A stretch of DNA of 64,000 nucleotides. It comes from Alviniconcha marisindica. Taxonomy: Eukaryota > Mollusca > Gastropoda > Provannidae. Positions within the stretch are counted from its first letter, which is position 1. Each line of letters begins with the position of its first letter. Made by a program: the position numbers and the translations under genes. The DNA lies in NCBI GenBank assembly GCA_018857735.1, contig JABMCL010001766.1, positions 576,001 to 640,000 of the forward strand. The letters run 5' to 3'. Below the pieces are notes generated by a model. It was not told the origin of the DNA. It was given only the letters and a program-made list of their open reading frames with translations, and did no database searches. This document shows, one piece after another, positions 28,201 through 37,455 of this stretch.

Positions 28201-31159
28201 ACACTTATACAATACACACACCACAGCACACATGTCACCTGTGTGACAAGCCTCTCATTACCATTCCATTTAGGATCTTCTGCTGGCATTTTTTCTTTCT
28301 CCATGATAGCAGAGCTTGAAGTTGATGTTGGGGTTATGTTAAGCACAGAAGTGTCATGGGTTTTCTCCAGTAGTTCTATTCCTTGCACTTCACTCTTGTC
28401 AAACACAGGAGGGCGAAGATCATTAGCCCCGTGAGCAAAGGCACAGTGAGGTCCATTCTTTACACAGTTTCCGCGAGAATCAGTTTCATACACACACGTC
28501 CCAGTTTTGTAGTATCTCAGATGGTAACGCCGTTCTGTGTCACCCGCAGTTCGGTGTAAAAATGGACACCTGAAAAAATGCACATCAACAATGTTTTACT
28601 GTGTCCTTAGGAACAACTCATATTTTTCTTTGACAGTCAGGGCACTCAAAATCAGAACATTTGTTTTTATGTAAATTTTTATACATGTGCATCATTGTCA
28701 CAGCATAGCTACACATCCCTTCAAATGATGCAAAGACATATCTTCTGATACTTCTGATGCACGTTTACATCTTTGTGAAATGTCATTTTTAATGGAAACA
28801 TAAACTATTGTCAATCACACTGTGCATTGTGATCCACTCTTTCTATATTAAATAGCCACTTCAACAGTCATACCAAGCAGATTCATGCAGAGGTTAAAAA
28901 AAAAAACATCTCAACAAAATTCTGACTCAGAACCCTGCTGAAAACTGATTAAAGTAACAGTTGAATACAATTCAGATCTATTTGACTTATTTCTATTATT
29001 TTAGTAACATTTAATAATACTAACAAGATACTTTCAAGCCTGCTCAGAAAAAAAACGTTTTCAATCTCCAGGAATCTAAACTCTAATTAGCTCTTTCCTA
29101 CTGGATTCTGCTGTTACACTATCACAGGTTATGTGTGCTGAATGCCCATTTAGCAATAATATTCTATTAATAATATTAATAATACTATTAATAGGGATTC
29201 AGCACACCTAACCAGTAATGGCCATAAGTGGTTAAAAACAATTTTCTTTTGTTTATTATGCACATTGTGACAATAAAGATTCAAATACACAGACACATGT
29301 ACACCAACACCCACTCCTCATGGCACTGGAACTGAAGAAAAGATTTGTGGAAAGAGTTTCAAGGAAGATTCAAAAGAATTAACAGAATCAAGATGCACTT
29401 TTCGCCATGTGTAATACTAATAGTACCTCTGAAAATGAACCTACTCTGAACACTTAGAAATGTTGTCTAGACACAAACTATTTTCATTTTTGGACCAATG
29501 GAAGTACTCTGGGAGTCTGGCTATTGGAATAGGTGTGGTGATGAACAGTTTACTCATTTAGTAAAATGGATAATCATAATAATAAAAAAATTAAAGCTTG
29601 TTCTCCCCAGCTGTCACATATAAAAATTCTGGTACAGTGTGAATTTTAACACATATATATAATCTTAAGCAGGTATTTTAACTGCACTGTGATATGGAGC
29701 TTGCTCCAAATGTCCAAAACAAATCGCATATATTCTTTCCCCACAATAATCAGTATTGCCTTTAATCAACAATTTTGTGTTAAATCTGAATTGCATTTGA
29801 CACCACCTTCTCCCACCTCACCCCCATTTTTTTCTCATGCTGATGAGGTTCAGCAGAAACAGCAAATCCAAGTTCATAGATCTCAGCTGCTCAATGGCTG
29901 CAATGTCCATGCTAGTTTGGCTTGAAACTTTACTCTCGCAGTACATAATGTGTATGTTTAAAAAAAATCAAAGTGGAAAATATTAAATTCAAAGGTAACT
30001 GTTAACACAACCTTTACGCAACACTGCCTGAGCGTGTTCTCAAGCACATCAAACCTCACAACCAAACAAAAAGCGAGCCAGCCACACTCCACACAAACTG
30101 CGACTAGGCTAATCTGGGAACTGACGGTGCCTGTCAGGTCAAGGCCACACCTTGACCTAAAGATGAGATTCAGCTGACTGGTAAAAATCGCCGATTTTAG
30201 ACACCTTTTTGTTACAAAAGACCTTTCAACAACCACAAGAAAGCATATCGCCTCCAATACCACAACAACAAATACGATAAACGGCCAAATTTCCGTCAAA
30301 TATGCACTAAAACGACCAAGTTCATTTTCACAACAAGACATGTATGCCGTCCGCCGGAACCAAAACAAACCAAACGTGCTGATGACGCATTCCTACACCT
30401 TAAACCTCCATCTCAAACGCGCCGACAGAATAAGTACAGGTTGTATTCTTGCACGTCGTACCATTACGAAATAAAACTACTGTTCACAATATACGACAAA
30501 GGTGAAACAAAAGAAGAAATAGGCGAATTGCGCTGTTGTAAAAATGAATCAATATGGCGGCCATTTTTTTGTTTACATCGAGTTCCAACCAGTTTCTGAA
30601 CCATATTTTGCACGAATGGCACGATCATTTGCGCCGGACAGCAGTATAAATCGAATGTCTGGGCATGAAATAAAAACACAAAAACAGTTACACAGTATGT
30701 GACAATGATTACTGCAAAACAAATCATATTTCTTCAAACGACTAGTTCCCACCAAAATTTAAACCCATTCATAAAATAATAACTTACTCGTCTCCATCTG
30801 GGCAAATACCATTTGATTCGTCATACTTGGTGCAGTATATATCCGGGCTGTAATTAAATGTGCCGTCTCGTTTTTTAATGGGGCGACGGCGACGTTGATT
30901 CAGAAAATGCCAATGAAAGCACGTAAACGGACGGTGTTGAGTGCACTTGTGTTGAACAAACAGGGGACACTGTTGTGTGCGAAACGCCTTCAAATACCTG
31001 CAAATAAACAAACAATGGCCATATGACAGCGCCAGAGGAACTGCGTGAGATCACGGTAATTATGTGTAGAGGACGCCAATAACAGCTCACTAAAACTACT
31101 CACATGTAATGCTGCGGTTTTTCGGTTTGTGCTCCATGTAACGGTGCCTCTGACGGCAT
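16094..31159 (-). CDS. unk: Unkempt homologue (CCCH zinc-finger RNA-binding protein), 14 coding exons, 3' end missing
   Basis: The family binds UAG-containing mRNA sites and represses translation in the cytoplasm (established knowledge). Seen here: six CCCH fingers in the family order, from about residue 29 to 295. They begin CPLFVQHKC, YCTKYDESNGIC, YKTGTCVYETD, YKTEACKRPPRLC, CPNVKHGDEWC and YKSTKCNDM. A Ser/Gly-rich linker follows (about 300-590), with a NTVESVVGKALDDL motif typical of Unkempt. A coiled coil (about 640-755) ends the readable part. Exon lengths sum to 2277 bp, an exact multiple of three, and every junction phase agrees. The start is the ATG at 31159, followed by a short leader and EKPQHY, which precedes finger 1 in the family. 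The last exon found ends in phase 0 at a GTGGGT donor, so at least one more exon is expected. The C-terminal Cys/His RING-like module was not found down to position 1. Introns are rich in tandem arrays. Confidence 0.95.
16270..17280. repeat. unk: 1-kb minisatellite of about 40-bp units in unk intron 13
   Basis: About 25 units of CTCATAGCCCTGAGGGATCT, CCCACACTACATCAATGGA. It starts about 24 bases from the acceptor of exon 14 and nearly fills the intron. On the transcribed strand units read CCCTCAGGGCTATGAG, so most carry a pyrimidine-CAG that resembles a 3' splice site. Confidence 0.9.
17389..17484 (-). CDS. unk: unk coding exon 13 (coiled coil)
   Basis: Encodes ACEAWRREAEDCTKRAKAAE and DDRLQLLKERDE. 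Phase 0 at both ends, acceptor ttgcag, donor GTCAGG. Highly charged helix, continuous with exons 12 and 14. Confidence 0.93.
17635..17998. repeat. Diverged direct duplication, about 180 bp
   Basis: GATCATACTGTGCAAAAC...GGTCTGGAAGCAAGCTGGTG at 17699-17785 recurs as GATCATATTGTGCAAAAC...GGTCTGGAAGCAAGCCAGTG at 17885-17975. It lies in unk intron 12. Confidence 0.8.
18032..18237. repeat. 206-bp inverted repeat (foldback element) in unk intron 12
   Basis: Arms run from TTACTGGAAAAATACACATC inward and are the near-exact reverse complement of the right arm ending GATGTGTATTTTTCCAGTAA. About 95 bp per arm, with a short AT-rich loop near 18130-18145. It ends 38 bases from the donor of exon 12. It could be a MITE-like foldback or a recent inverted duplication. 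Confidence 0.95.
18276..18524 (-). CDS. unk: unk coding exon 12 (start of coiled coil)
   Basis: Encodes SSSPLLGHSVLGKYHGYGDG, then an Asn/Ser/Pro linker and the heptad-like VSEIQRLRDELNSTKSKMAE ending VYNQAKC. Phase 0 at both ends, donor GTAAGT. It matches the IKQWEESWKQAK-type segment of the family. Confidence 0.93.
18849..19135 (-). CDS. unk: unk coding exon 11 (Ser/Pro linker)
   Basis: Encodes KALDDLSMEDFDITSIDREL followed by an acidic patch and a Ser/Pro/Gly-rich tract ending HRDTPHDQ. Two leading bases complete Gly. It ends in phase 0 before GTGATC, a weak donor. Confidence 0.9.
19876..20128 (-). CDS. unk: unk coding exon 10 (linker)
   Basis: Encodes VKLRQQLQAVENDPMLDNTE, an Ala/Gly/Pro/Ser-rich middle and NTVESVV plus one base. 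The acceptor is gtgcaaag-type ending in ACAG, and the donor GTCAGT. The joined sequence NTVESVVGKALDDL is characteristic of the family. Confidence 0.92.
20935..21312. repeat. unk: About 50-bp tandem repeat beside the unk exon 9 donor
   Basis: Unit CTGTAATTATGACCTGAACA then CTAAATTTTCCATGACACTA, about 7 copies. On the minus strand units read GGAAGATTTAGTGTTCAGG, similar to the exon end GGAAGATTCCAAC plus the intron TGTTCAGG, suggesting origin at this junction with the donor lost. Confidence 0.85.
21329..21463 (-). CDS. unk: unk coding exon 9 (Ser/Gly linker)
   Basis: Encodes LSSGLGSIDAYNKGRSGSVS, SSISSDFGSG and KAPGSEREDSN. Phase 0 at both ends, acceptor tgtctgcag, donor GTGAGT. KAPG.ERED occurs at the equivalent place in vertebrate Unkempt. 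Confidence 0.92.
21706..21965 (+). repeat. Dispersed repeat family B, copy 1
   Basis: Carries TTTTTGAATATCCACTGAAA, TTGTTACATGGCTGGTGCTA, TGTGTACACCTTACAACCAT and CAGAATTACCAGGATCTTTT. Homologous to 53985-54140 and 56515-56655. Confidence 0.65.
22075..22180 (-). repeat. unk: Duplicated 5' splice junction of unk exon 8
   Basis: The exon end AGTTAT with its donor GTAAGTCTTC is repeated about 40 bases downstream (CATAGTTATGTAAGTCTTC), and a third, mutated copy (TTTATCTAAGTCTTC) follows. Each is followed by GTTAATTTCC. Confidence 0.85.
22181..22258 (-). CDS. unk: unk coding exon 8 (linker)
   Basis: Encodes EQNGKAHHSKLPDPIGKERT then NSGSSY. Phase 0 on both sides, acceptor gtgtgcag, donor GTAAGT. 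A second copy of the exon end plus donor sits about 40 bases downstream. Confidence 0.85.
22961..23105 (-). repeat. Partial copy of the 44775 SINE
   Basis: Shares ATGACAGTA, GGTGTGG, CACATTACCTTCTC, CTGGGTGAACTTTGGGG and TTTTAGCT with 44775-44945, but the tRNA-like head is replaced by A-rich sequence. It lies in an unk intron. Confidence 0.55.
23190..23590. repeat. unk: 26-bp tandem repeat beside the unk exon 7 donor
   Basis: About 14 units of TGTGCTTTTACTGTACCAGA ACTGAC, some truncated to ACTGTACTGGA. On the minus strand the array starts within the first 15 bases after the donor GTAGGCACAGATACAGTCAG. Confidence 0.9.
23602..23732 (-). CDS. unk: unk coding exon 7 (linker)
   Basis: Encodes EMTSQRDVLATTENSLAA and a Ser/Pro-rich SPRSQSDAHSDK end. 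It starts with two bases that complete a His codon and ends in phase 0 before GTAGGC. The 26-bp array at 23190-23590 begins within about 15 bases of this donor. Confidence 0.88.
24300..24384 (-). CDS. unk: unk coding exon 6 (finger 6)
   Basis: Encodes IYKSTKCNDMVQTGACPRG and AFCAFAHVE plus one base, then a GTACGT donor. The acceptor tgtgtgcag is in phase 0, continuing QQFHPE of exon 5. This is the last of the six fingers. Confidence 0.96.
24971..25387 (-). repeat. unk: Five tandem copies of the unk exon 5 end plus donor
   Basis: 79-85 bp units. On the minus strand each holds CACAGTGTGAGAATTTAGAC, then a finger-5 coding remnant ending CAGTTTCACCCAGAG and GTAAGT or GTGAGT. They are direct copies of bases 25388-25455 of the exon and the first intron bases. 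Small frameshifting insertions show they are not translated as extra fingers. Confidence 0.95.
25388..25505 (-). CDS. unk: unk coding exon 5 (finger 5)
   Basis: Encodes STPCPNVKHGDEWCDP, then CENLDNCVYCHTRTEQQFHP and a final Glu, followed by a GTAAGT donor. The 3' half of this exon, with its donor, is tandemly copied five more times in the following intron (24971-25387). The real exon is the copy that has the full 5' part and an acceptor. Confidence 0.96.
26355..26472 (-). CDS. unk: unk coding exon 4 (finger 4)
   Basis: Encodes NYKTEACKRPPRLCRQGYAC, PHFH and the basic DRRRSPKQFKY stretch. Two leading and two trailing bases complete Ala and Arg codons with the neighbours. The acceptor is cttag and the donor GTAAGA-like. 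Confidence 0.96.
28262..28569 (-). CDS. unk: unk coding exon 3 (end of finger 2, finger 3)
   Basis: Begins with ECPFLHRT after joining, then RRYHLRYYKTGTC and CAFAHGANDLRPP (finger 3) and an acidic/Ser-Thr linker. The donor is chosen by phase: AATG followed by GTAATG leaves one base, which the next exon needs. An in-frame GTGACA downstream would be in the wrong phase. The donor is non-optimal, so a tiny extra exon here is possible. Confidence 0.88.
30430..30660. promoter_or_regulatory. CpG-containing intronic block with a YY1-like site
   Basis: Inside unk intron 2 the CpG density rises. At about 30552 the sequence ATGGCGGCCATTTT matches the YY1 core on both strands, next to TTTGTTTACATCG. 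It could be an alternative promoter or enhancer, but there is no transcript evidence. Confidence 0.25.
30788..30997 (-). CDS. unk: unk coding exon 2 (CCCH fingers 1 and start of 2)
   Basis: The acceptor is tttatttgcag and the donor GTAAGT. It carries CPLFVQHKCTQHRPFTCFHW (finger 1), the basic RRRRPIKKRDGTFNYSPD segment and the first cysteines of finger 2, ending at DGD plus two bases. Starts with one base and ends with two, matching both neighbours. Confidence 0.96.
31104..31159 (-). CDS. unk: unk coding exon 1 (start codon)
   Basis: Encodes MPSEAPLHGAQTEKPQHY plus two bases of the next codon, then a GTGAGT donor. The EKPQHY string directly precedes the first zinc finger in Unkempt proteins, which supports this ATG. 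The joined codon reads ATG (Met), giving HYMYLKAF. Confidence 0.9.
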
Positions 31160-31222
31160 TTTTGTTGTCAATCACTGAAATCTGCGCAGCTTTTCCGCGC
31201 AGGGGAGAATTGTCCGTCATTG

Positions 31223-31282
31223 ATTGGTCAACTGTGGTCACATGGCCGGGGCTTCCCCCAACAAACTTTTGGTTTACGTCAT
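31223..31282 (-). promoter_or_regulatory. Candidate unk core promoter elements (CRE and CCAAT)
   Basis: On the minus strand, 65 to 123 bases upstream of the unk ATG, there is ATGACGTAA (31274-31282), a CRE-like site, then CCAAT (31223-31227) in a GC-richer stretch. No TATA box is obvious. Order and distance suit a TATA-less promoter, but this is motif reading only. Confidence 0.35.
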
Positions 31283-33238
31283 TGCAGTGGCAGCCAAACA
31301 TTATAAAGAAAAAGAAAAATACAAAAATATAATACTACTTTATTTATTTATCAGGTCATTTATTTATGATTTTATCTCTGGTTCGTGTCTGCTAAGACCA
31401 ATATTTTTCAAGCGGCAAAGAACGAGAAAAGCGTACCAAAAGGAGACAAGTCACGGATGTTATATGAAAAATGAAAAACTAAAACAGTACACCCTCAGAA
31501 GTTTCGACAAGCGTGTGTTTGTGTGTTCGTCAGGGACACGTCGGGGGGGGGGGGGGGGGGGGGGGTGGGGGGGGGGGGGGGGGGAGAAGATACATTTATA
31601 ATACTTACACAGAAGAAACTGACTGAGATAGGGGGGCGGAAACTAGTGAGAAAGAAAGAAAGACCCCCAAAAAATTTATTTTAAAATTTATTTAAAAATT
31701 GAACTAAAAAATAAAAATCCCTTCACGAAGACACCGTTTGCCGACTAACGTCGCCGGGAATGTGTTTTCCTTGTATCCGTGACCTGTCCTCTCAGTCAGT
31801 TTTGACTGATGAGTACGTTTTTCTCGCCGTTGCCGCATGGCCGCCGCCGCTCAGTTGTTCTTCAGTCTTACACTGAATGAGCCGGAACTGAGACAGCTTC
31901 ACTGATCGGGATCATATCATTTGTCACTAGGTCCTATCCGCTGCGGCCGGGTCTCTTCCAAATCATAGTTAACTGATCCTATGACTATCACAAAAGAGGC
32001 GACTGTCTAGCAGATGTAACAACCGGTCTTCACTGCGTGACGTGCTGGCTCCACGCAACTGGACAAATAAATAAATAACTACGTTGTCGGCTCGGAATTA
32101 ATAACTCAGCGGAAGGCCGGCGGTGACTGAGTCAGTTGGGTCAGGTCAGTGGAAGGGGGGGGGGGGGGGGGGGTTATCAGGCCCATCAGTCACGGCTGAG
32201 TAATTAGACACTATACTTCAGCATTCGGTGACGCCCCCCAGAGCCCATGAGCCTTATGTATATCTAAACTTGATGTCACGAACAGGAAGGAGTAGCCGTG
32301 TTCTTTGCGGCCGCCTACTCAGTGAGACTATGGGAAATCAACTTGACAGGCCTGGTCACTGCTATAACTTATGTCCCTTCACTCTCAGTCGCGGAACACC
32401 GCGGAACCTGAGGCAACAAACAAGTAATATAAAAAGAATTCTACCCCCCCCCCCCCCCCCCCCCCCCCATTTTTATTTTATTTTCAACTGAGAAAGTTAC
32501 TGACGATGACACGCTGAAACTGACGACCCTGACTCAGTGAAAAATCACAGTGATGACACTGAATAAAAATGGAACGTCACCAGCAACCGGACGTGCCGCA
32601 GCGTCATCCGCCCGGGTTACAATGCAACATGCTACACCAATACAACTTGACACATATACTTCGTAGAACACTCAGTACAACACAAGGCTGACACCACAAT
32701 ACGGCACAACTTAGCAGTTGCCGGCCAAGTCAGTGTCAATGTCGTTATTGCACAATAAAAGTGCCGACTCACGACTGAGCCGGAATACGGGAGTGGTTGG
32801 CGGCGAGGGAGGGGCTTAGCATTGAGGTTTTCGCCATGCAAATACCATCAAAGTTTTGACTGACTGACTGAATTAGACACAGCGCATCATAGGCAGTCAG
32901 TCATGACCTTCGGCGCATGATTTTAACAGGCTTCTCGCGTGTCCAAACCGGCAGTGACATGTCAGTTGCACCGTTTGTCCATGTCATGTTGTGCAGGTGA
33001 GAAGAAAGAGACGGACTAAAGAGTTGTTTCAGTTTAAAATGTCCCATTGACTTACATCGAAATTAGAAACTGGGTGACTGAGTTTCGTGACTGATGACGG
33101 CGGGGGTGACTGACCGCTGTCCGGCAAAATAAGTCAGTGTCAGGTCACAGTGCCCTGTTGGCACGGTACTCGCTGCTTGCCGGCACCTGCGGTTCCTTCC
33201 GCTGTGCGCCCGGCGTGTAAGTGTGTGTGCGCGCGCGC

Positions 33239-33270
33239 GCGTGTGTGTGTGTGTGTGTGTGCGTGCTTGC

Positions 33271-33320
<50 letters not shown>
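33239..33320. repeat. GT microsatellite
   Basis: Long (GT)n with GC interruptions at the 5' side. The Cys/Val open frames over it are not coding. Confidence 0.95.
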
Positions 33321-33322
<2 letters not shown>

Positions 33323-33354
33323 TACCGTGTCACAATGTCAGTGTGTCACAGCTG

Positions 33355-33530
33355 GTGTGTGTGCGCGTCAGTGCGTGCGGCGTGCGTGCGAGCGCGCGCG
33401 CGCCGGCGAGCCTAGAAGTGCGGGTGTGGTGTGCGACTGAGAAATACAATATTATGACGATATAATAGTTATTTTTGACGATTTAATTTTTGTTGATCTT
33501 GTACAGCGCGATGTGCCTCACCCTTGTCGG
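33355..33530 (+). repeat. Dispersed repeat family C, also at 215-355
   Basis: The stretch GAAATACAATATTATGACGA...TTGTTGATCTTGTACAGCGC matches 268-355 (GGAATACAACATAACGAC...GTTGGTCTTGTAAAACGC). The copy here has an extra CTGA where the other reads GTGCGAGGAATAC. Confidence 0.5.
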
Positions 33531-33878
33531 TGCCGGAGATACAGTGGTACAGAGGTAAAACTCGGCGATTTATCTTGAATTTTCCAACTGATAATTAGAG
33601 CTTCAAAAGCACGGTGACGATGATTAGCGGAACTGATGTACGTCACAGTGCCACGAAAACGACGTAATGCATTGTGTAGCTTCTTCGTCAGATTTGTCAG
33701 TCGCTTGACGAGGCCTCCGACTGAGCGGACCGCCGCACACCTCAATCCGAGCCGACAGCCTCGCTTTTCCGGCCGGCACCGATGTCGTGACTGAACCTGT
33801 GCAGTTTGGGATGACACGGGCCCGTCATGTATAATAATATGTAGGTCCGTGGTCTGGACGGATTCAAGCTTGGCCGGT

Positions 33879-34163
33879 GAGCCGGCTTGGCCTAGCGGTA
33901 AGGCCGCGTTAGGCTGGTAAGCAGAGGGACCTCGGCGGTTCGAAACCGCTTCGGCTTTCTTTTCTCTTCAAAAGCGGCGGTTGTGGTCTGTGGGGTGACA
34001 CTGTCAGTCTTGTGACATACTGCTGGCCATCTTAATACAGGAGTCACTGTGGTGGTGACATTGTAGCGAAAGGTATATAACCTCCCTCTCCCCCGTCCCT
34101 AATAAGCCTGATAGTTGGCTGTGGACGTAAACTGCTGGCAACATTTGAACAAGAAGAAGAAGA
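33879..34163 (+). mobile_element. Full-length tRNA-derived SINE
   Basis: The head at 33879-33957 folds like a tRNA: a 7-bp acceptor stem with G-U pairs, A box TGGCCTAGCGG and a perfect B box GGTTCGAAACC. The anticodon stem does not pair, so it is not a working tRNA. A body of about 120 bp follows, then the tail module CCCGTCCCTAATAAGCC...GTGGACGTAAA and an (AAG)n end. The same tail module recurs at least six more times in the window. Confidence 0.75.
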
Positions 34164-35320
34164 GTTTGTAGGCCGCCACTGTCCGCTGAAGTTTGGCACT
34201 GACGACTAATGGCACGTGCCGCTAGTCGGCCCCGGCAGTGAACTCAAGTGACTCATTGACTGACAGTGTAAGTTTCGTGCCGGCGTCACCAGACTCGCTA
34301 ATTAAGTGACTGACACTGCAAAAAATTACTCGACTAGGTTTCTAAAAAAAAACACGGAATCATCATATTAATGACAATAGCGGTCATTTCATAATAATAA
34401 CCTCAGTGATAATAATAATAATAGCGGACACTGTTTTTATTACGCTGTATAGTCTCACCGGCACGAGGGTGACTGGATGTCAAAAAATTTAATAATAATA
34501 AAACTGACCTCAAAAATAATATTCATCGTATAGTCATAATCATTGTATTCCTTGCACATCACTGACCACACCCGCACACACACACACTGACACACGTCAC
34601 CGTACACACACTACTTACACGCCGCCACATAAAAGCTACATTTACGGCCGGAACACACACACGCACACTGACGCGCGCACACACAACACACACACACACA
34701 CACACACCACACTGACACACACACACAGGAACCGCCAATGACTGAGCGGCCGGGCACCCTGAGGCAACACCGTCGGCTGAACAGACAGTTCCGGTGGTCT
34801 CCGACTACTACCGATCTGCGAATCAGCATGCAATTAAGCCGGGTCAAAATGTTTTCTTCAAGTCATTTTTAGCTTGGCGCTATTCGACATTGCCAGTACT
34901 GATTAGCAGGCACACTACTGATCCAAATGAGCCGGTCTTTTAAAAACCGAGTCACTAAGTATCATGTTACAAACATTTGGAACATCATGATTCTGTACAC
35001 TAAATGTAACTAACAATATGACTGACAATATGACTGACTTGGCCTAAAAACAAAACATTTTTGTCCCCCCCCCCCCTCCCTTTTTTCTTTCTTTCCTTTT
35101 TTCTTCTTTCTGCCTGCGAGTGTATCACTATTAACGCTGCACAGTACGGGCCCTAAAATGACAGTCAGTAATGGCCAGCTTTGTGGCCGATGCTGGTCAT
35201 TAACGGAAGAAGAAGACTGCAAGAACAATGCCGGCGTTAACCACAATTGCGACTCCGCAGGGCTTTAAGTGGTTTGGACACTAAGGCTGAAATTGGGCGG
35301 CTATGTTGGTCAGTGCCGCT

Positions 35321-35410
35321 CAGGAGCTGTGTCACAATGAAAAGGTCGACTGAAGTGGCCGTCCCTAACAGCCCTTACTACTGATGGTAGTCTTTGTGGA
35401 CGTAAAGCAA
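35321..35410 (+). repeat. SINE tail copy 4, with ACTG-type insertions
   Basis: Same module, with extra bases: GTCGACTGAAGTGG where other copies read GTCGAGGTGG, and a CTACTGA insertion before the TTTGTGGACGTAAAGCAACA end. Confidence 0.6.
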
Positions 35411-35425
35411 CATTACTGAGAAGTT

Positions 35426-35562
35426 CAGGAGCTGTGTGAGAGTCGAGGTGGCCGTCCGGCTGGGCTGTCCGTCCTAACTGACGAGCCTTCTGGTTTCCGT
35501 GGACGTAAAGAATTATTGAACCGTGCTTCGGCACTGGTCACAACTTGTCCCTAATATGTCGT
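35426..35562 (+). repeat. SINE tail copy 5, in tandem with copy 4
   Basis: Almost identical to the copy at 461 but with short insertions: CTAACTGACGAGCC against CCAACGAGCC, and GTCCGGCTGGG against GTCCTGGG. Confidence 0.65.
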
Positions 35563-37173
35563 TTCTTCATTTCTTCAACGCGAATCTGAACGCTTGTTAA
35601 TTTGTTTTCAGTTGTGTTTAATTTTTATATATTTGTTTTCAGTTGTGTTTTGCACTGAGTTGGTACGCTAACACGGCCGCAGCTGCCGCTACAGTCTAGG
35701 ACCCCACCTCCTTACACCGTGCTCAGTGCTTGGGAACGTCTTGCTACTACTGAAAGATGTAAATCACACCAACCCACACGCACATAAAACGCAGCCGGGC
35801 AAAACCCATTGAATGAACTGAATGCACCGATCAAGCATGCGGCATTCACGAAGACTAAAAATAGGCGAAATATGTGGTACCACCCCACTTGTTTAATACG
35901 GGCGCTAGGCCTGTCCCACCCTCCGTTGCTTCTAGCTGTGAAAAATGAAAAATACGCACACCCTTCTCCCCAAACCGTACCCGTTTCTGGTTATGGTTGA
36001 CTGCTCGTAGCAAGCAGCGTCTTTCACACAGGCTTGCCAAGGCCGAGAACAAGGCGAGAGTTGAGCGTGCGTCCCAGTTGTATCCCTTCGGGGTGCAGTT
36101 TTGTTGCATCGTCTGCGACTGTCCTTTCCGATTTTAGGTTACCCACAGTAGGTGGTTCCCTTTTCGGTGCATTTGCCAAAAGTTCAATAGAGTTTGTCTG
36201 CCGGCCGTGAAAAGGGAAAAGAGAGTAAAAACATCCGTTGAGCCCGACACCTGAGGACATTTAAGCCCCACATCATCATCAAAACATACGTGTTCCACTC
36301 TGAAGATCGAGAGAGCGAAAAAATGTGTTGAGTGAAGACAACTGGAGCTGCCTCTCGAGACTGTGAGGGTCCTGCCTGGGTCGTTTGGCCCACTTTTTGA
36401 TTCTACCTTGACTGGTGCATGTCATTGGCAGGTAACCGTGTTGACTGACCCGGAAGAATTGCACTGGTGTACATTACTGTTTACTGAACGATTTGTTTCA
36501 GTTGACTTAGGCTCGATTACATCGAATGCGCCAGTGTATTTGTGACCAACCTTAATTTTAGATCCTACTACTGTACTAGCAAGAAAAAATACCTGTCCCC
36601 TCTGACTTCTTTTCAGTGTAGATTATTTCACTTGACTGCTCTGTGTGTATGTGTGTGTGGAGAGGGGGTGTCCCGCTTGGTTTTCTATAATTTGAATAGC
36701 AGTGTCTACTGCTGTCAAATTCTCTACCCACCCACCCCAAATTGTTCTTAAATTATTTCAGTTGACTGCATGATCAGTCTGCTGTGTGTGTGTGTGTGTG
36801 TGTGTGTGCATGCATGGGGGTGTGTTCATGCATGCATGTGTTACCGTGTCACATGTATGCATGTGTAATGTAGGTCTTGCCCCTTTAACTTCTTCTGATT
36901 TGAATTGTTAGTAGTCATTGTTATTGTTAATGTTAATGTTATTTTCAGCTTGAGGTGGCCCAGTGTGGATATAGTTTATATAAAGCTGAATTTTGTACAG
37001 CATACTGAGCTCTGTTTTCAAGTTTTGTAAATATTTGATTATTATAAAGTGAGAATAAAAAACATTTGTGATTAAGGTAGTATTTTTTGCTTAAACCTAT
37101 GATGTTGCATCCTGAGGCTGCTATGAAAGATAAAATAATTGATCTGAGTGACTATGATCAGTTTTCTGCAGAT

Positions 37174-37455
37174 ATGGCATTACCAGGGCTCTGCAGAACC
37201 AAAGTTGGGTTCTACACCACCTTTGCCAAGAGAATTGGTAACAGTTCTCCTCTGCCATCTTCTTACCCATTGAGCCAGCTGTTGAAGCCATGTTTTTCTT
37301 GCCTATCACCTTTGGGGAGCAGGAGTCTGCATATCTTGGATGTTCAGTCATCGTTCACTGACTATGAGCTTGAAAGGAGCACCTTCAACCTGACAGTGCC
37401 TCAGCGCTTTAACTTCGTACGGGATGTCATTGATGTCTGGGCTTCTGCTGAGCAG
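37174..37455 (+). CDS. acsm: ACSM coding exon 1 (presequence and N-terminus)
   Basis: The acceptor gttttctgcag ends at 37171; ATG at 37174 opens [20 protein letters not shown]. The conserved start of the enzyme is [20 protein letters not shown]. Donor GTATTG after CAG, phase 0. The open frame runs further upstream to an ATG at 37087, but the acceptor makes the later start more likely. Confidence 0.85.

Larger units (their letters stand above)
31283..37170. other. Divergent intergenic region between unk and ACSM
   Basis: GC- and CpG-richer than its surroundings, with poly-G runs (31543-31585, 32155-32173), a poly-C run (32445-32468), the full-length SINE and two SINE tails. It should contain promoters for both genes and a non-coding first exon of the synthetase. 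No open frame of interest. Confidence 0.6.

Noticed and set aside
33150..33465. Cys/Val-rich frames
   Set aside because: GT microsatellite translation in three frames.
33879..33957. Functional tRNA gene (possible anticodon GGT)
   Set aside because: Acceptor and T arms pair, but the anticodon stem does not; it is followed by a SINE body and tail.
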